Assembly (NCBI GenBank): GCA_016235155.1
Contig: JACRLW010000044.1
Span: forward strand, 1-64,000
DNA: 64,000 nucleotides
Source of the DNA: Planctomycetota bacterium
GTDB taxonomy: Bacteria > Planctomycetota > UBA1135 > UBA2386
Direction: 5' to 3'
Shown here: piece by piece, positions 26,444 through 35,173 of the stretch
Position numbering within the stretch: position 1 is the first letter of the stretch
Layout: the number at the start of each line of letters is the position of its first letter
Program-made: the position numbers and the translations under genes
The notes under the pieces: generated by a model
What the model was told of the DNA's origin: nothing
What the model saw: the letters and a program-made list of their open reading frames with translations, nothing else
The model's database searches: none

Positions 26444-28308
26444 GTCCTGCCCCGCTCGGAGGCCCGCTGGTCCATCTCGCGGAGGGCGTCGGTCGCCGCT
26501 CGTCGCACGTCCTTGCGCTCACCGCTGCCGAACGGCCAACCGCGGGCGAGATCGCCGAGCAGGGCGCGCGACTGCGGCGAGGGAATGTGGGAGAGCGCAC
26601 GGATCGCGCGGAGACGGTGTTCCGCCACGCCCGCGTCGCCTTCGCTTTCCTGCACGAAGCGCCGGACGAGCGTTGCCGAGTCCGCGCGCAGTCGTTCCGC
26701 GACCGTCGCGTCGCCGCCGGCGAGACGGCACAAGGTCACGACGTGCTCCTTGGGCAGGAACTGCGGCGGCAGCACCCGAAGCGCGAGCGCTTCGATCGCG
26801 GGCAGGTCGGTGCCCCGGAGGAGTTCGAAGGCCGCGCGCGTCGCCTCGTTCAGCCCCGCGGTGCAAAGGATCGCGAGCATTCGCCCGGCCTGTCGACCGC
26901 CCAGCGCCGCGATCCGGCGGATGCGCGACGGATCGGACAACTCGCGCGAGCGCACGAGTTCCCGACAACCGGCTTCGAGCCGATCGGGCGCCACGGCGTC
27001 GAGGAAGCGGCGGAGCGTCGCGCCGTCCTCCGCGTCCTGCGGGTCGAGCGAGTCGAGCCACGCCCCGAACCACTGCGGGAAGATCCCCGCGACGGTGACG
27101 GCGTCGAGGCAGCGCCGCTGGAACAACACCTGGACCTGTCCGGCGTCATGGAAGGCGCGCAGCACGCGTGCGCGATCGACCGCGGTCTCCTCGCGCGCAC
27201 TCGCGAGCACGAGATCGAGCGGTCGTGCGTCCAGCGACGGTCTCGCTGCGAGCAGCGAACCGATCCGCGCTGCGGCGTGGGTCGGCGTCGCGTCGAGCAT
27301 CGGCGTCGCGAGCAGATCGGTGCAGACGAGGAGCTCGTGCGAAGCGACCTCGACGTCGCTCTCGAAGCGCGGCGGCCCCTGGTCGGAGGGCAAGCGCTGT
27401 ACGTCCGAGACGAGCTCCGCGAGGTCGTCCTTGATCGGTTCGTCCTCGGGCCGTCCGACGGGCTTCTCGCCGGACGGTTGCTCCGGCATGGCGTCCGGCC
27501 GCGCGAAGTAGCGGTCCGCGACACTCCGCGCGACGGCGGCGATCGCCGGGTCGATCGCCTCGGCCGAGTTCGAGAGGGCACCGACCACGCGTTGGTCGAA
27601 GCCGTCGAGGACCTGGTCGATGAGCTGGGGGACCCGCGAGGGGTCGAGTTGCTCGTCCTCGCCCACGAGTTGGACGATTCGATCGAGGAGATCGATCTCC
27701 TCGCGTTGACCGTCGGTGCCGAACTGCGCGTCGATCGACGACTGGAGCTTCGTGATGCGATCGCGGATCCGCGGATCCTCGGCGACGCGCGACAGGATTT
27801 CCCCGACCCGGCCGGCGGCGGCGCCATCCTCGCTCGCGGTCGCCGGCATCGGCTTGCCGTACGAACCGGCGAGGTGATGGCCGCGGATCACGAGCGGGAT
27901 CGGTCGCAGCATCGGGCGATCGGCCGGCCAGCGCGCTGCAAGCGGTTGCGGCGAGCCGGTCGAGCATCGCTGGAGTTCGACCGCGAACCGGTCGAGCGTG
28001 GCGCCGTCGATCCCGCCGAGCACATCGATCCCCTCGAGCGAGACCTTGCGCAGCGTCTCCGCGACCCAGCGCATGATCGGGCGGTCGAGAGCGATCGGAA
28101 TGTCGTCGATCGTGGCGCGATCCGGCGCGACCCGGATGCGCAACAGTTGCGACTCGGCGACCCTCTCGTCGACGAGTTCCGCGAACTCGCGCGCCGTCGC
28201 CTGCACGCGCTGGTTGTTCGCCGGGTAGATCGCACGAAGCCGCAGGAAGTCGGCGAGACGGCCGAGCAACAGGGAGGCGCCGGCCTTGCGATCCGAGGAA
28301 TGAGTCAT
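26440..28308 (-). CDS. HEAT-like repeat partner of the HD-GYP protein with the same N-terminal domain
   Basis: The 622-residue product starts MTHSSDRKAGASLLLG. Residues about 10-120 match the N-terminal domain of the downstream HD-GYP protein (RLRAIYPANNQRVQA here, NARIYRADHPRVLES there, then the same predicted helix and strand pattern). The middle is variable and acidic; the last 250 residues are helical with repeat-like Ala/Leu/Arg periodicity (for example LSHIPSPQSRALLGDLAR), like HEAT repeats. No catalytic motif is seen. A second Met lies upstream, but 28308 gives the cleanest start. It is probably an interaction partner in the same pathway. Confidence 0.75.
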   Translation of the reverse strand: MTHSSDRKAGASLLLGRLADFLRLRAIYPANNQRVQATAREFAELVDERVAESQLLRIRVAPDRATIDDIPIALDRPIMRWVAETLRKVSLEGIDVLGGIDGATLDRFAVELQRCSTGSPQPLAARWPADRPMLRPIPLVIRGHHLAGSYGKPMPATASEDGAAAGRVGEILSRVAEDPRIRDRITKLQSSIDAQFGTDGQREEIDLLDRIVQLVGEDEQLDPSRVPQLIDQVLDGFDQRVVGALSNSAEAIDPAIAAVARSVADRYFARPDAMPEQPSGEKPVGRPEDEPIKDDLAELVSDVQRLPSDQGPPRFESDVEVASHELLVCTDLLATPMLDATPTHAAARIGSLLAARPSLDARPLDLVLASAREETAVDRARVLRAFHDAGQVQVLFQRRCLDAVTVAGIFPQWFGAWLDSLDPQDAEDGATLRRFLDAVAPDRLEAGCRELVRSRELSDPSRIRRIAALGGRQAGRMLAILCTAGLNEATRAAFELLRGTDLPAIEALALRVLPPQFLPKEHVVTLCRLAGGDATVAERLRADSATLVRRFVQESEGDAGVAEHRLRAIRALSHIPSPQSRALLGDLARGWPFGSGERKDVRRAATDALREMDQRASERGRT

Positions 28309-28495
28309 CGAGGCGGCGCGAGCGGGGCGCCGGCTCGTCGGTGATCGACGCCTGGGGATTCCCGGCCGTCGGGAGGGGTCGATCAACCCTTGCCAGCGGG
28401 GGATCCTGATCCACTTCGTTGCGCCCGCCCGCCGGCGGCACCGCCTGCCAGGCAGTCTCGCGACCGGAATCGTCCTGCGAGCCCCCTCTTTGCCG

Positions 28496-28521
28496 GGAAG
28501 CCGGTTCCTGGGCCGGCTTCC
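28496..28521. other. Perfect hairpin between boxR and the HD-GYP operon
   Basis: GGAAGCCGG (28496-28504) is followed by an eight-base loop and CCGGCTTCC (28513-28521). The 249-base gap 28309-28557 has no gene and also holds GC-rich palindromic stretches near 28435-28475. The hairpin could act as a terminator for boxR, which ends at 28558 on the minus strand, but no T-run follows it on that strand. Confidence 0.4.
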
Positions 28522-28557
28522 AGGTCGCCGAGCACAGGCAAGTGGATCAGGGACCCT

Positions 28558-29322
28558 TCAGGCCACCGCGTGCTCGCGCTTCCAGGTGGACACCACCTCC
28601 TGCGCGATCGACTGAACTTCCCGCCCCGACGTGTCCACGATCACGTGCGCCTGCCGGTACAGCCGTTCCCGGTCGCGGAGGATGGCGACGAGCGCGTCGA
28701 AGGCGGAGTCGTGGCCGCGCATCGGGCGCGTGTCGCCCTGCGCGACGACGCGGGACCAGTGATCCTCCGGGCGGGCGCGCAGCCAGACGCTCCAAGTCTT
28801 GAGCTGGAGGAGGGCCAGCGTTTCGGGTTCCGTCACGATGCCGCCGCCGGTGGCGATCACGCAGGACGATGGGCCGGCGTCGAGGATCTTGCGCAGCGTC
28901 TCGCGCTCGAGGCGGCGGAAGTAGCTCTCGCCGTTGAGCTCGAAGATCTGCGGGAGCTTCATCCCGGCGTTGCGCTCGATCTCCGCGTCGAGTTCGACGA
29001 CCGGCCATCCGAGCGAGGAGGCCAGCGCCTTGGCGACGCTGCTCTTGCCGGCGCCGCGAAGGCCGAGCAGGGCGATGCGTTGACTGTTGGTCGTCGCGTC
29101 GAATCGCGCTCCCAGCAGTTCGGTCGAGTCGAGGTCGAAGGCCGAAGCCAGGTCGCAGAGCGTGCCGACCGATGGGTTGGCCTTGCCGGACTCGACGTCG
29201 GCGAGGAATCGCTCGGAGATGCCCGTGCGCTCGGCGAGGACCCGTCGGGACCAACCGAGCTGCTTGCGTCGAGATCGGACCTCGACGCCGAGCCTGCTGA
29301 GTACTGTGCGAGCGTCGCGCAT
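28558..29322 (-). CDS. boxR: BoxR/BzdR-type regulator: XRE helix-turn-helix fused to a shikimate-kinase-like domain
   Basis: The 254-residue product has an N-terminal XRE helix-turn-helix (about residues 10-65, RKQLGWSRRVLAERTGIS and DVESGKANPSVGTL). From about residue 80 comes a shikimate-kinase-like domain with Walker A GLRGAGKSS and the later ATGGGIV motif. This two-domain plan is that of BzdR and BoxR, which repress benzoyl-CoA genes and are released by benzoyl-CoA binding to the kinase-like domain. It is divergent from boxC, as expected. I chose MRDARTVLS (29322) over a farther upstream Met because the HTH begins nearby. Confidence 0.88.
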   Translation of the reverse strand: MRDARTVLSRLGVEVRSRRKQLGWSRRVLAERTGISERFLADVESGKANPSVGTLCDLASAFDLDSTELLGARFDATTNSQRIALLGLRGAGKSSVAKALASSLGWPVVELDAEIERNAGMKLPQIFELNGESYFRRLERETLRKILDAGPSSCVIATGGGIVTEPETLALLQLKTWSVWLRARPEDHWSRVVAQGDTRPMRGHDSAFDALVAILRDRERLYRQAHVIVDTSGREVQSIAQEVVSTWKREHAVA

Positions 29323-29357
29323 GGCAAGAAGGATGGTGCGAGCAACGTCGGGTGCCC

Positions 29358-29460
29358 GTGCAAGATTACGCACCAAGGCACCGGACTTGGAAGTCCACAG
29401 AACACATGAAGTATGCAACAGGCAACGCCGCCTTCTACCCCTTACTTCATGCTTTATGAT
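29358..29460 (+). promoter_or_regulatory. Control region between boxR and boxC with inverted repeats and a -10-like box
   Basis: In the 198-base divergent gap, CATGAAGTA (29405-29413) is repeated inverted as TACTTCATG (29443-29451). A TATGAT -10-like box (29455-29460) lies just after the right arm, so a protein on the repeat would block the boxC promoter. An imperfect inverted repeat GTGC-N8-GCAC lies at 29358-29373, and TGCA elements, reported for BzdR operators as I recall, occur at 29359 and 29414. The gap is more AT-rich than its surroundings. BoxR binding is inferred. Confidence 0.45.
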
Positions 29461-29520
29461 GCTTGCCTCTCCGCGGGCCCGCCGCTACCGTGCTCGCCTC
29501 GCAAAGTCGCGGAGCCCCCG

Positions 29521-31176
29521 ATGATCGAGTTCAACACGCACCCGGACCGGTATCGCCACTGGTCGCTGAGGGTCGACGGTCCCGCCGCCCGGCTCGAACT
29601 GAGGGTCGATCCCGAGCATCCCTTCCGCCCCGGCTACGAGCTCAAGCTCAACAGCTACGACCTCAGCGTGGACATCGAACTGCAGGACGCGATCAACCGC
29701 GTCCGCTTCGAGCATCCGCAGGTCAAGGTCCTGGTCGTGAGCTCGGCGATCGACCGCGTGTTCTGCGCCGGGGCGAACATCGGGATGCTCGCGTCGTCGA
29801 CGCACCCTTTCAAAGTGAACTTCTGCAAGTTCACCAACGAGACCCGGCTCTCGATCGAGGATGCGAGCCGTCGTTCGGGTCTGCGATCCCTCGCGGCGGT
29901 CAACGGTCCGTGCGCAGGTGGCGGGTACGAACTCGCGCTCGCCTGCGACGAGATCCACCTGGTCGACGACAACAGCTCCGCGGTCTCGCTGCCGGAAGTC
30001 GCCCTGCTCGGCGTCCTCCCGGGCACCGGCGGCCTCACCCGGCTCGTCGACAAACGGAAGGTGCGCCGCGACCTCGCCGATGTGTTCTCGACGCTGGCCG
30101 AAGGCGTGCGCGGCAAGAAGGCGAAGAAGTGGGGACTCGTCGACGCGAGCTGGGCGCGCAGCCAGTTCGCGGACAAGGTCGCGCAGCGGGTCAAGGAGAT
30201 CGCGGCCGCCGGCGAGGACCGCAGCGGTCGCGAGGGCATCGCGTGGAAACCGGTCGAACGCAGGGTGACGCAGGAGGGGTCGACGACCACCTACGCCTAC
30301 GGCTACGTCGAACTCGCGATCGAGTCCGAGACTCGCGCGGCGGCCCTCACCGTGCGGGCGCCGGATTCGCCGCAACCGAAGACCTCCGACGAGTTCCATC
30401 GCGCCGGCGCGCAGGCGTGGGTCGTGCGCGCGTTCCGCGAACTCGACGACGCGCTGTGTCAGCTCCGATTCGAACACGAGGACGTTTCGCTGGTGCTGGT
30501 GCACACGCGCGGGAGCCTCGACGCCGTGCTCGCCGCGGAGCGCGCCCTGGCGGACTGCGCGACGATCGATTCGGCGAAGGGGGACTGGCTCGCGCGCGAG
30601 ATCATCGCGCTGACCGCGCGCGTCCTGCGCCGCTTCGAACTCACCGCGCGCAGCTTCTTCGCCGTCGTCGACCGCGGTTCCGCGTTCGGCGGCGTGTTGT
30701 TCGAACTCGCTTTGGCCTGCGACCGCATCTACGCGCTCGAGGATCCCGAGGTGGAGGTCGCGGTCGGCCCGCTCGCCGCGGGCGGCTTGCCGATGGCGCA
30801 CGGACTGACGCGTCTCCAGAGCCGATTCCTCGCCGAACCCGACCGCGCGCGGCGCCTGGCGCAGGAACAGCCTCGCATGGCGATCGCGGATGCCGACGCC
30901 GAGGGACTCGTGACCTTCCTCGTCGACGCCGTCGACTGGGAGGACGATCTCCGCATCGCGGTGGAGGAGAGGGCGTCGCTGAGCCCCGACGCGCTGACCG
31001 GCATGGAAGCCAACCTCCGGTTCGGCGGCGCCGAGACCTGCGACTCCAAGATCTTCGGGCGTCTGAGCGCGTGGCAGAACTGGATCTTCACGCGGCCGAA
31101 CGCCACCGGCGAGCGCGGCGCGCTCGTCTCTTACGGCAAACCTGAGTCCGCATCCTTCGACTGGAGGAGAACGTGA
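29521..31176 (+). CDS. boxC: Benzoyl-CoA-dihydrodiol lyase BoxC
   Basis: The 551-residue product has two crotonase-like halves: VLVVSSAIDRVFCAGANIGML with AAVNGPCAGGGYELALACDE in the first, and a second half with FAVVDRGSAFGGVLFELALACDRIY. Length and order match BoxC, which opens the ring of 2,3-epoxybenzoyl-CoA and releases formate to give the semialdehyde. The start MIEFNTHPDRYRHW at 29521 is the first Met of the conserved N-terminus; upstream in-frame Mets lie in the control region. Stop overlaps the boxB start (GTGA). Confidence 0.95.
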   Translation: MIEFNTHPDRYRHWSLRVDGPAARLELRVDPEHPFRPGYELKLNSYDLSVDIELQDAINRVRFEHPQVKVLVVSSAIDRVFCAGANIGMLASSTHPFKVNFCKFTNETRLSIEDASRRSGLRSLAAVNGPCAGGGYELALACDEIHLVDDNSSAVSLPEVALLGVLPGTGGLTRLVDKRKVRRDLADVFSTLAEGVRGKKAKKWGLVDASWARSQFADKVAQRVKEIAAAGEDRSGREGIAWKPVERRVTQEGSTTTYAYGYVELAIESETRAAALTVRAPDSPQPKTSDEFHRAGAQAWVVRAFRELDDALCQLRFEHEDVSLVLVHTRGSLDAVLAAERALADCATIDSAKGDWLAREIIALTARVLRRFELTARSFFAVVDRGSAFGGVLFELALACDRIYALEDPEVEVAVGPLAAGGLPMAHGLTRLQSRFLAEPDRARRLAQEQPRMAIADADAEGLVTFLVDAVDWEDDLRIAVEERASLSPDALTGMEANLRFGGAETCDSKIFGRLSAWQNWIFTRPNATGERGALVSYGKPESASFDWRRT

Positions 31177-32588
31177 GCATCGTCGACCTCGAAGCCAAGA
31201 TCCCGAACAACGTCGGCCTGCGCGACAACAAGCGGCTGCTCCTCGCCCTCGAGAAGTGGCAGCCCGCGTTCTTGCAGTGGTGGAAGGACCTCGGACCGAG
31301 CGACTTCAACATGCACGACGTCTACCTCCGCACGGCGGTCGGCGTCGGGAAGGGCGGTTGGGCTCACTTCGACTACGTGAAGATGCCCGATTACCGCTGG
31401 GGCATCTTCCTCGCCGACGGACCCGAGGACCGGAAGATCCACTTCGGTGATCACATCGGCGCACCGGTGTGGAGCGAGGTGCCCGGTGAGCATCGCAACC
31501 GGCTGCGCCGCTTGATCGTCACGCAAGGCGACACCGAGCCGGCGTCCGTCGAACAGCAGCGCAAGCTCGGCCACATCGCACCGTCGCTCTACGACATGCG
31601 AAGCCTGTTCCAGGTGAACGTCGAGGAGGGCCGTCACCTCTGGGCGATGGTCTATCTCCTCCACACGCACTTCGGCGCCGACGGTCGCGACGAGGCCGAC
31701 GCGATGCTCCAGCGACACAGCGGCGACCCTGACAGCCCGCGCATCCTCGAGGCCTTCAACGAGCCGATCGAGACCTGGCTCGACTTCTTCTGCTTCACGA
31801 CTTTCACCGACCGCGACGGCAAGTACCAGCTCGCGTCACTCGCCGAGTCCGGCTTCGACCCGCTGGCACGTTCCACGCAGTTCATGCTGACGGAGGAGGC
31901 GTACCACATGCAGACCGGCGAGAACGGGATCGGTCGCATCCTCCATCGCACGGCGCAACTCGTGCGCGAAGGCAAGGACCCGCGGATGGTCGGCGCGATG
32001 CCGTTCGAGGTCGTGCAGCGCTACATCAACTTCTGGGCGTCGCGGAGCATGGACCTGTTCGGCGGCGAGGACTCGACCAACGCGTCGGAGTCGTTCGCGT
32101 CGGGTCTGAAGGGTCGCTACCGCGAGGGTGACGGCATCTACAAGGATCCGCGCGCCATGGACGCGACCTATCGCATCTCGGTGCCGGACGGCGACAAGCT
32201 CGTCGACAAGGACATCCCGCTGCGCCGCGCGATGAACGCCGTGCTGCTCGATGCGTACGTCGCCGACTGCACCCGGATCGTCAGCCGCTGGAACCGTGAT
32301 CTCGAGGCGCTCGGCGTCGAGTTCCGCGTGAGGTTCCCCGACAAGCGCTTCCACCGGAACCAGGGTGTGTACGCGCACTACAAGTTCGCGCCCGACGGGC
32401 AGTTGATCGGCGAAGGCGAATGGACGCGCCGCCACACGGACTGGCTGCCGACCCAGGCGGATCGCGACTACGTCAAGTCGTGCATGAAGGCCTGCTACGA
32501 GCCGGGGAAGTTCGCGAACTACATCGCGCCGCCGGCGATGGGCGTGAACGAGCGACCCATCGACTTCAAGTACGTGCAGTTCCACTGA
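31173..32588 (+). CDS. boxB: Benzoyl-CoA 2,3-epoxidase oxygenase subunit BoxB
   Basis: The 471-residue product carries the di-iron ligands of BoxB: Glu122, Glu152-x-x-His155 in EEGRH, Asp near 213-215 in FTDRDG, and Glu242-x-x-His245 in EEAYHM (residue numbers are from this start). It inserts oxygen into benzoyl-CoA to form the 2,3-epoxide. The GTG start overlaps the boxC stop. In known systems electrons come from BoxA, which is not in this window. Confidence 0.96.
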   Translation: MSIVDLEAKIPNNVGLRDNKRLLLALEKWQPAFLQWWKDLGPSDFNMHDVYLRTAVGVGKGGWAHFDYVKMPDYRWGIFLADGPEDRKIHFGDHIGAPVWSEVPGEHRNRLRRLIVTQGDTEPASVEQQRKLGHIAPSLYDMRSLFQVNVEEGRHLWAMVYLLHTHFGADGRDEADAMLQRHSGDPDSPRILEAFNEPIETWLDFFCFTTFTDRDGKYQLASLAESGFDPLARSTQFMLTEEAYHMQTGENGIGRILHRTAQLVREGKDPRMVGAMPFEVVQRYINFWASRSMDLFGGEDSTNASESFASGLKGRYREGDGIYKDPRAMDATYRISVPDGDKLVDKDIPLRRAMNAVLLDAYVADCTRIVSRWNRDLEALGVEFRVRFPDKRFHRNQGVYAHYKFAPDGQLIGEGEWTRRHTDWLPTQADRDYVKSCMKACYEPGKFANYIAPPAMGVNERPIDFKYVQFH

Positions 32589-32941
32589 TGTCCGATCCAC
32601 AGCTGCCGGGCGCCAAGCTCGTCTACGTCTGCGAGGGTGGCGACTGCACGGAGCGCGGTTCGGGCGATCTGTACGACTCGCTGCAGGAACTGGTGAAGGC
32701 GCGCGATCCCGAGGAAGCCCGGGTCCGCGTGCGACGCTACCCGTGCTTCGGCGCGTGCGAGTGCGGCATCAACGTCACGGTCTGGCCCGATCGGCTGTTC
32801 TACAGCCACGTCAAACGCGCGGACCTGCCCGAACTCGTCGACAACCTGCTCGACGGCGGTTGCCCCGTGAAGCGTCTGCGGGGCCACGCGAAACCCGACG
32901 TCGAGGACATGGTCTGGTCGCTCCTCGACTCCCCGTACTGA
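32588..32941 (+). CDS. 2Fe-2S ferredoxin-like protein after boxB
   Basis: The 117-residue product has a thioredoxin-like ferredoxin pattern: CEGGDCTERGS near residue 14, then RYPCFGACECGINVTV near residue 52, where the spaced cysteines would hold a 2Fe-2S cluster. Its ATG at 32588 overlaps the boxB stop by one base (TGATG), so it is in the box operon. It is a plausible electron carrier for BoxB; it is much smaller than BoxA, has no flavin or NADPH domain, and is not BoxA. Confidence 0.8.
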   Translation: MSDPQLPGAKLVYVCEGGDCTERGSGDLYDSLQELVKARDPEEARVRVRRYPCFGACECGINVTVWPDRLFYSHVKRADLPELVDNLLDGGCPVKRLRGHAKPDVEDMVWSLLDSPY

Positions 32942-32946
32942 TCGCG

Positions 32947-33651
32947 TTACCAGGCTGAGCCGCGCCGTCGCCACCAGGTGACGGCGCCGAGCGACGCCAG
33001 CGCGATCGCGAGGACCTGGTACCAACTCAGGCCCGCGATCACGCGCGGGTGCGGTCGCCAGGACTCGAGACCGAAGCGGAGCGCGGCGTATCCCGTGACG
33101 TAGATCGCGAGCCGACGCCCGCGCGCCGAGCCCCGCCTCGCCGCGACGAACAGGACCCCGGCGGCGAGCCCATGGAACAGGATTTCGATCGCCTGCACCG
33201 GCACGCGGGGCGTGCCGCGTGCGTCGTGCCACGCGAGCGCCGACGGAGCGCACTCGACTCCCGCGCAACATCCCGCGAGCAGGCAGCCGGTGCGACCGAA
33301 CGCGAGCGCGATCGCGAGCGGCAACGCGAAGGCGTCGCCGGTGGGGAAGCGGATGGCCAGTCGCGGCTTGATCGCCTCCACGCCGAGCCAGCCGCCGAGG
33401 ATGCCGCCGAGGACCGTACGCCCGCCGAGCGGGGCGTCGTCGCCAAGTGCGCCGGCCGGCGCCGGCGCCGACCAACCGAGCAGGTCCGCGGGTAGTTCGA
33501 GGAGGTATGCGCCGAGGATCGCGCCGCCGACCGCGGCGAGCGTCAGGCGGAAGCGTTGGTCGCGGGTCATCGTGCGTTCGTCGCGCTGCCGGCGCGCGAC
33601 GACGCCCGCGGCCGCGATGCCGAGCACGACGCACGCCGTGTACGCGATCAG
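32947..33651 (-). CDS. Prolipoprotein diacylglyceryl transferase (Lgt)-family membrane protein
   Basis: The product (about 234 residues) has six to seven membrane helices. The middle has GGRTVLGGILGGWLGVEAI and AFGRTGCLLAGCC, the signatures of the Lgt family, with cysteines typical of the group often annotated as Lgt-like rather than true Lgt. Family members transfer diacylglycerol from phospholipid. The start is unclear: GGAGG stands just before the codons ATT and CTG near 33651, which overlap the stop of the upstream gene, and no ATG is close; a GTG at 33627 is possible. The overlap with the Tes-like gene suggests a joint lipid function. Confidence 0.7.
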   Translation of the reverse strand: MIAYTACVVLGIAAAGVVARRQRDERTMTRDQRFRLTLAAVGGAILGAYLLELPADLLGWSAPAPAGALGDDAPLGGRTVLGGILGGWLGVEAIKPRLAIRFPTGDAFALPLAIALAFGRTGCLLAGCCAGVECAPSALAWHDARGTPRVPVQAIEILFHGLAAGVLFVAARRGSARGRRLAIYVTGYAALRFGLESWRPHPRVIAGLSWYQVLAIALASLGAVTWWRRRGSAW

Positions 33652-35078
33652 AATGCCTCCGCCCGGCGGCGCAGCGGTTCGAGGATCTCGCGCTCGAGGC
33701 CGTCGCGGTAGAGCACGTTGAAGGTGTCGAAGGGCACGATGCGCCGAGAGTCGGGATGCGCGATGTGCACGCACGAGCGGCGCGCGTTCGCGACGTCGAG
33801 ATCGTGCCGGTCGAGGAAGCGCATGATCACGATGCGGAAGACGTCGCGGTAGTCGAGGTTCGAACCGGCGAGCGACACGCCCGGCAGGCAGCAGAGGAGC
33901 TGCGCGAGCGCGCCGGCAGCCGACTCGGGTCCGTGCCCGGTGCTGAAGGCCTTGAACACCGCGTCGCGCAGCGTGTCGTCGCGTTCGATCGCGATCGTGT
34001 TGCGCGCGCCCTGCACGAACACCTCGGTGGGCACGAGTCCGGTCAACGGCGTGAGCGGCGAGTCACCCTGCTGCTTGCGCAGCGCATAGGCCATCGCGAG
34101 GCAATCGGGATGGCACGGCACCGGGATGACGTCGGCCGGCCGGAACCACGCGCATTGTTCGAGGATGCGCCGGCGAACCTCGGTGAGGGTGAGGCGATGC
34201 ATCGCGGGGTCGAAGTCCTCACAGCGGCCCGCGTCCTGGATCGGTTGGAAGGTGACGCCTCGCACGCACGGGCGCGAAACCGCGAAGCGGATCACGTCGC
34301 CGATCTCGTCGTCGTTCAGTCCCGCCTTCAACGTGACGACCAGCGTCGTCGACAGTCCCGCCGCATCGAGGTGGTCGAGGGCGCGCATGCGAACGTCGCG
34401 CAAGTCCGCGCCGCGGAGCGCGCGATGCGTGGCTTCGCGCAGGCCGTCGAACTGGAGGTAGACCTCGAAGCCCGGTGCGTAGCCCGCGAGCCGCGCCGCG
34501 AAGGCGCGGTCGCGCGCGATCCGCACGCCGTTCGTGTTCAGCATCAGGTGGCGGATCGGACGTCGCTTGCAGGCGTCGAGGATCGCGAAGAACTCCGGGT
34601 GCTCGGTCGGCTCGCCGCCGGACACCTGCACCACGTCGGGCTCGACCTCGTTGGCGACGATGCGATCGAGCATGCGCTCGATCGTGGCGAGATCGCGGTG
34701 CGTCGTGCGCTCGGGACCGCTGTCCGCGTAGCAGGTCGGACAGCGCAGGTTGCAGTGGTCGGTGACCTCGAGAATGGTCAGGCAACCGTGCTGCTCGTGT
34801 TCGGTGCAGATGCCGCAGTCGTAGGGGCAGCCCCAGCGATGCGGGGTGTTCGCGTGCGCGACCTGCTCGCCGGGCTTTCGGAAGCGCGCGCGGGCGTCGA
34901 GCCAGTACGCAGCGTCGTCCGCGATCAGTACGCGTTGTTCGCCGTGCTCGGGGCAGAGCTTGAGGAGGAACGCCTTGCCGTCGGCGAGGATCTCTTTCGC
35001 CGCGACGCGCCGCAGGCAGATCGAACAGAGCGCGGCCGTCTCGGCGTGGAAGGTCCAGGGGCGGACGCGATGCGGCAT
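33648..35078 (-). CDS. Radical SAM enzyme of the MJ0619/tetraether lipid synthase (Tes) type
   Basis: The 476-residue product starts with a cysteine knuckle (CSICLRRVAAKEIL, later LCPEHGEQ), then CPYDCGICTEHEQHGC, a cluster-binding segment, immediately followed by the radical SAM site CNLRCPTCYADSG and VQVSGGEPTEHPEF. The order, with the two extra cysteine segments before the CxxxCxxC site, matches the archaeal MJ0619/Tes family that couples lipid alkyl chains to make membrane-spanning tetraethers. Bacterial homologues exist but are largely uncharacterised, so the reaction here is inferred. Start MPHRVRPW at 35078. Confidence 0.82.
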   Translation of the reverse strand: MPHRVRPWTFHAETAALCSICLRRVAAKEILADGKAFLLKLCPEHGEQRVLIADDAAYWLDARARFRKPGEQVAHANTPHRWGCPYDCGICTEHEQHGCLTILEVTDHCNLRCPTCYADSGPERTTHRDLATIERMLDRIVANEVEPDVVQVSGGEPTEHPEFFAILDACKRRPIRHLMLNTNGVRIARDRAFAARLAGYAPGFEVYLQFDGLREATHRALRGADLRDVRMRALDHLDAAGLSTTLVVTLKAGLNDDEIGDVIRFAVSRPCVRGVTFQPIQDAGRCEDFDPAMHRLTLTEVRRRILEQCAWFRPADVIPVPCHPDCLAMAYALRKQQGDSPLTPLTGLVPTEVFVQGARNTIAIERDDTLRDAVFKAFSTGHGPESAAGALAQLLCCLPGVSLAGSNLDYRDVFRIVIMRFLDRHDLDVANARRSCVHIAHPDSRRIVPFDTFNVLYRDGLEREILEPLRRRAEAF

Positions 35079-35173
35079 GGCGGGAGCATGCCGGTCGCGG
35101 CACGGGTGCGGCAACGACTGCGCACGTTGTCGTGACTCCTCGTTACCATCCCGCGGCGTCGACGCTCCCCTTC

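Noticed and set aside
28435-28475. MITE or repeat element in the gap next to boxR
   Set aside because: The palindromic GC runs are short and I cannot see copies elsewhere in the window.
32588-32941. BoxA reductase for the box cluster
   Set aside because: The protein is too short, has no flavin or NADPH domain and its cysteine spacing is that of a 2Fe-2S thioredoxin-like ferredoxin.
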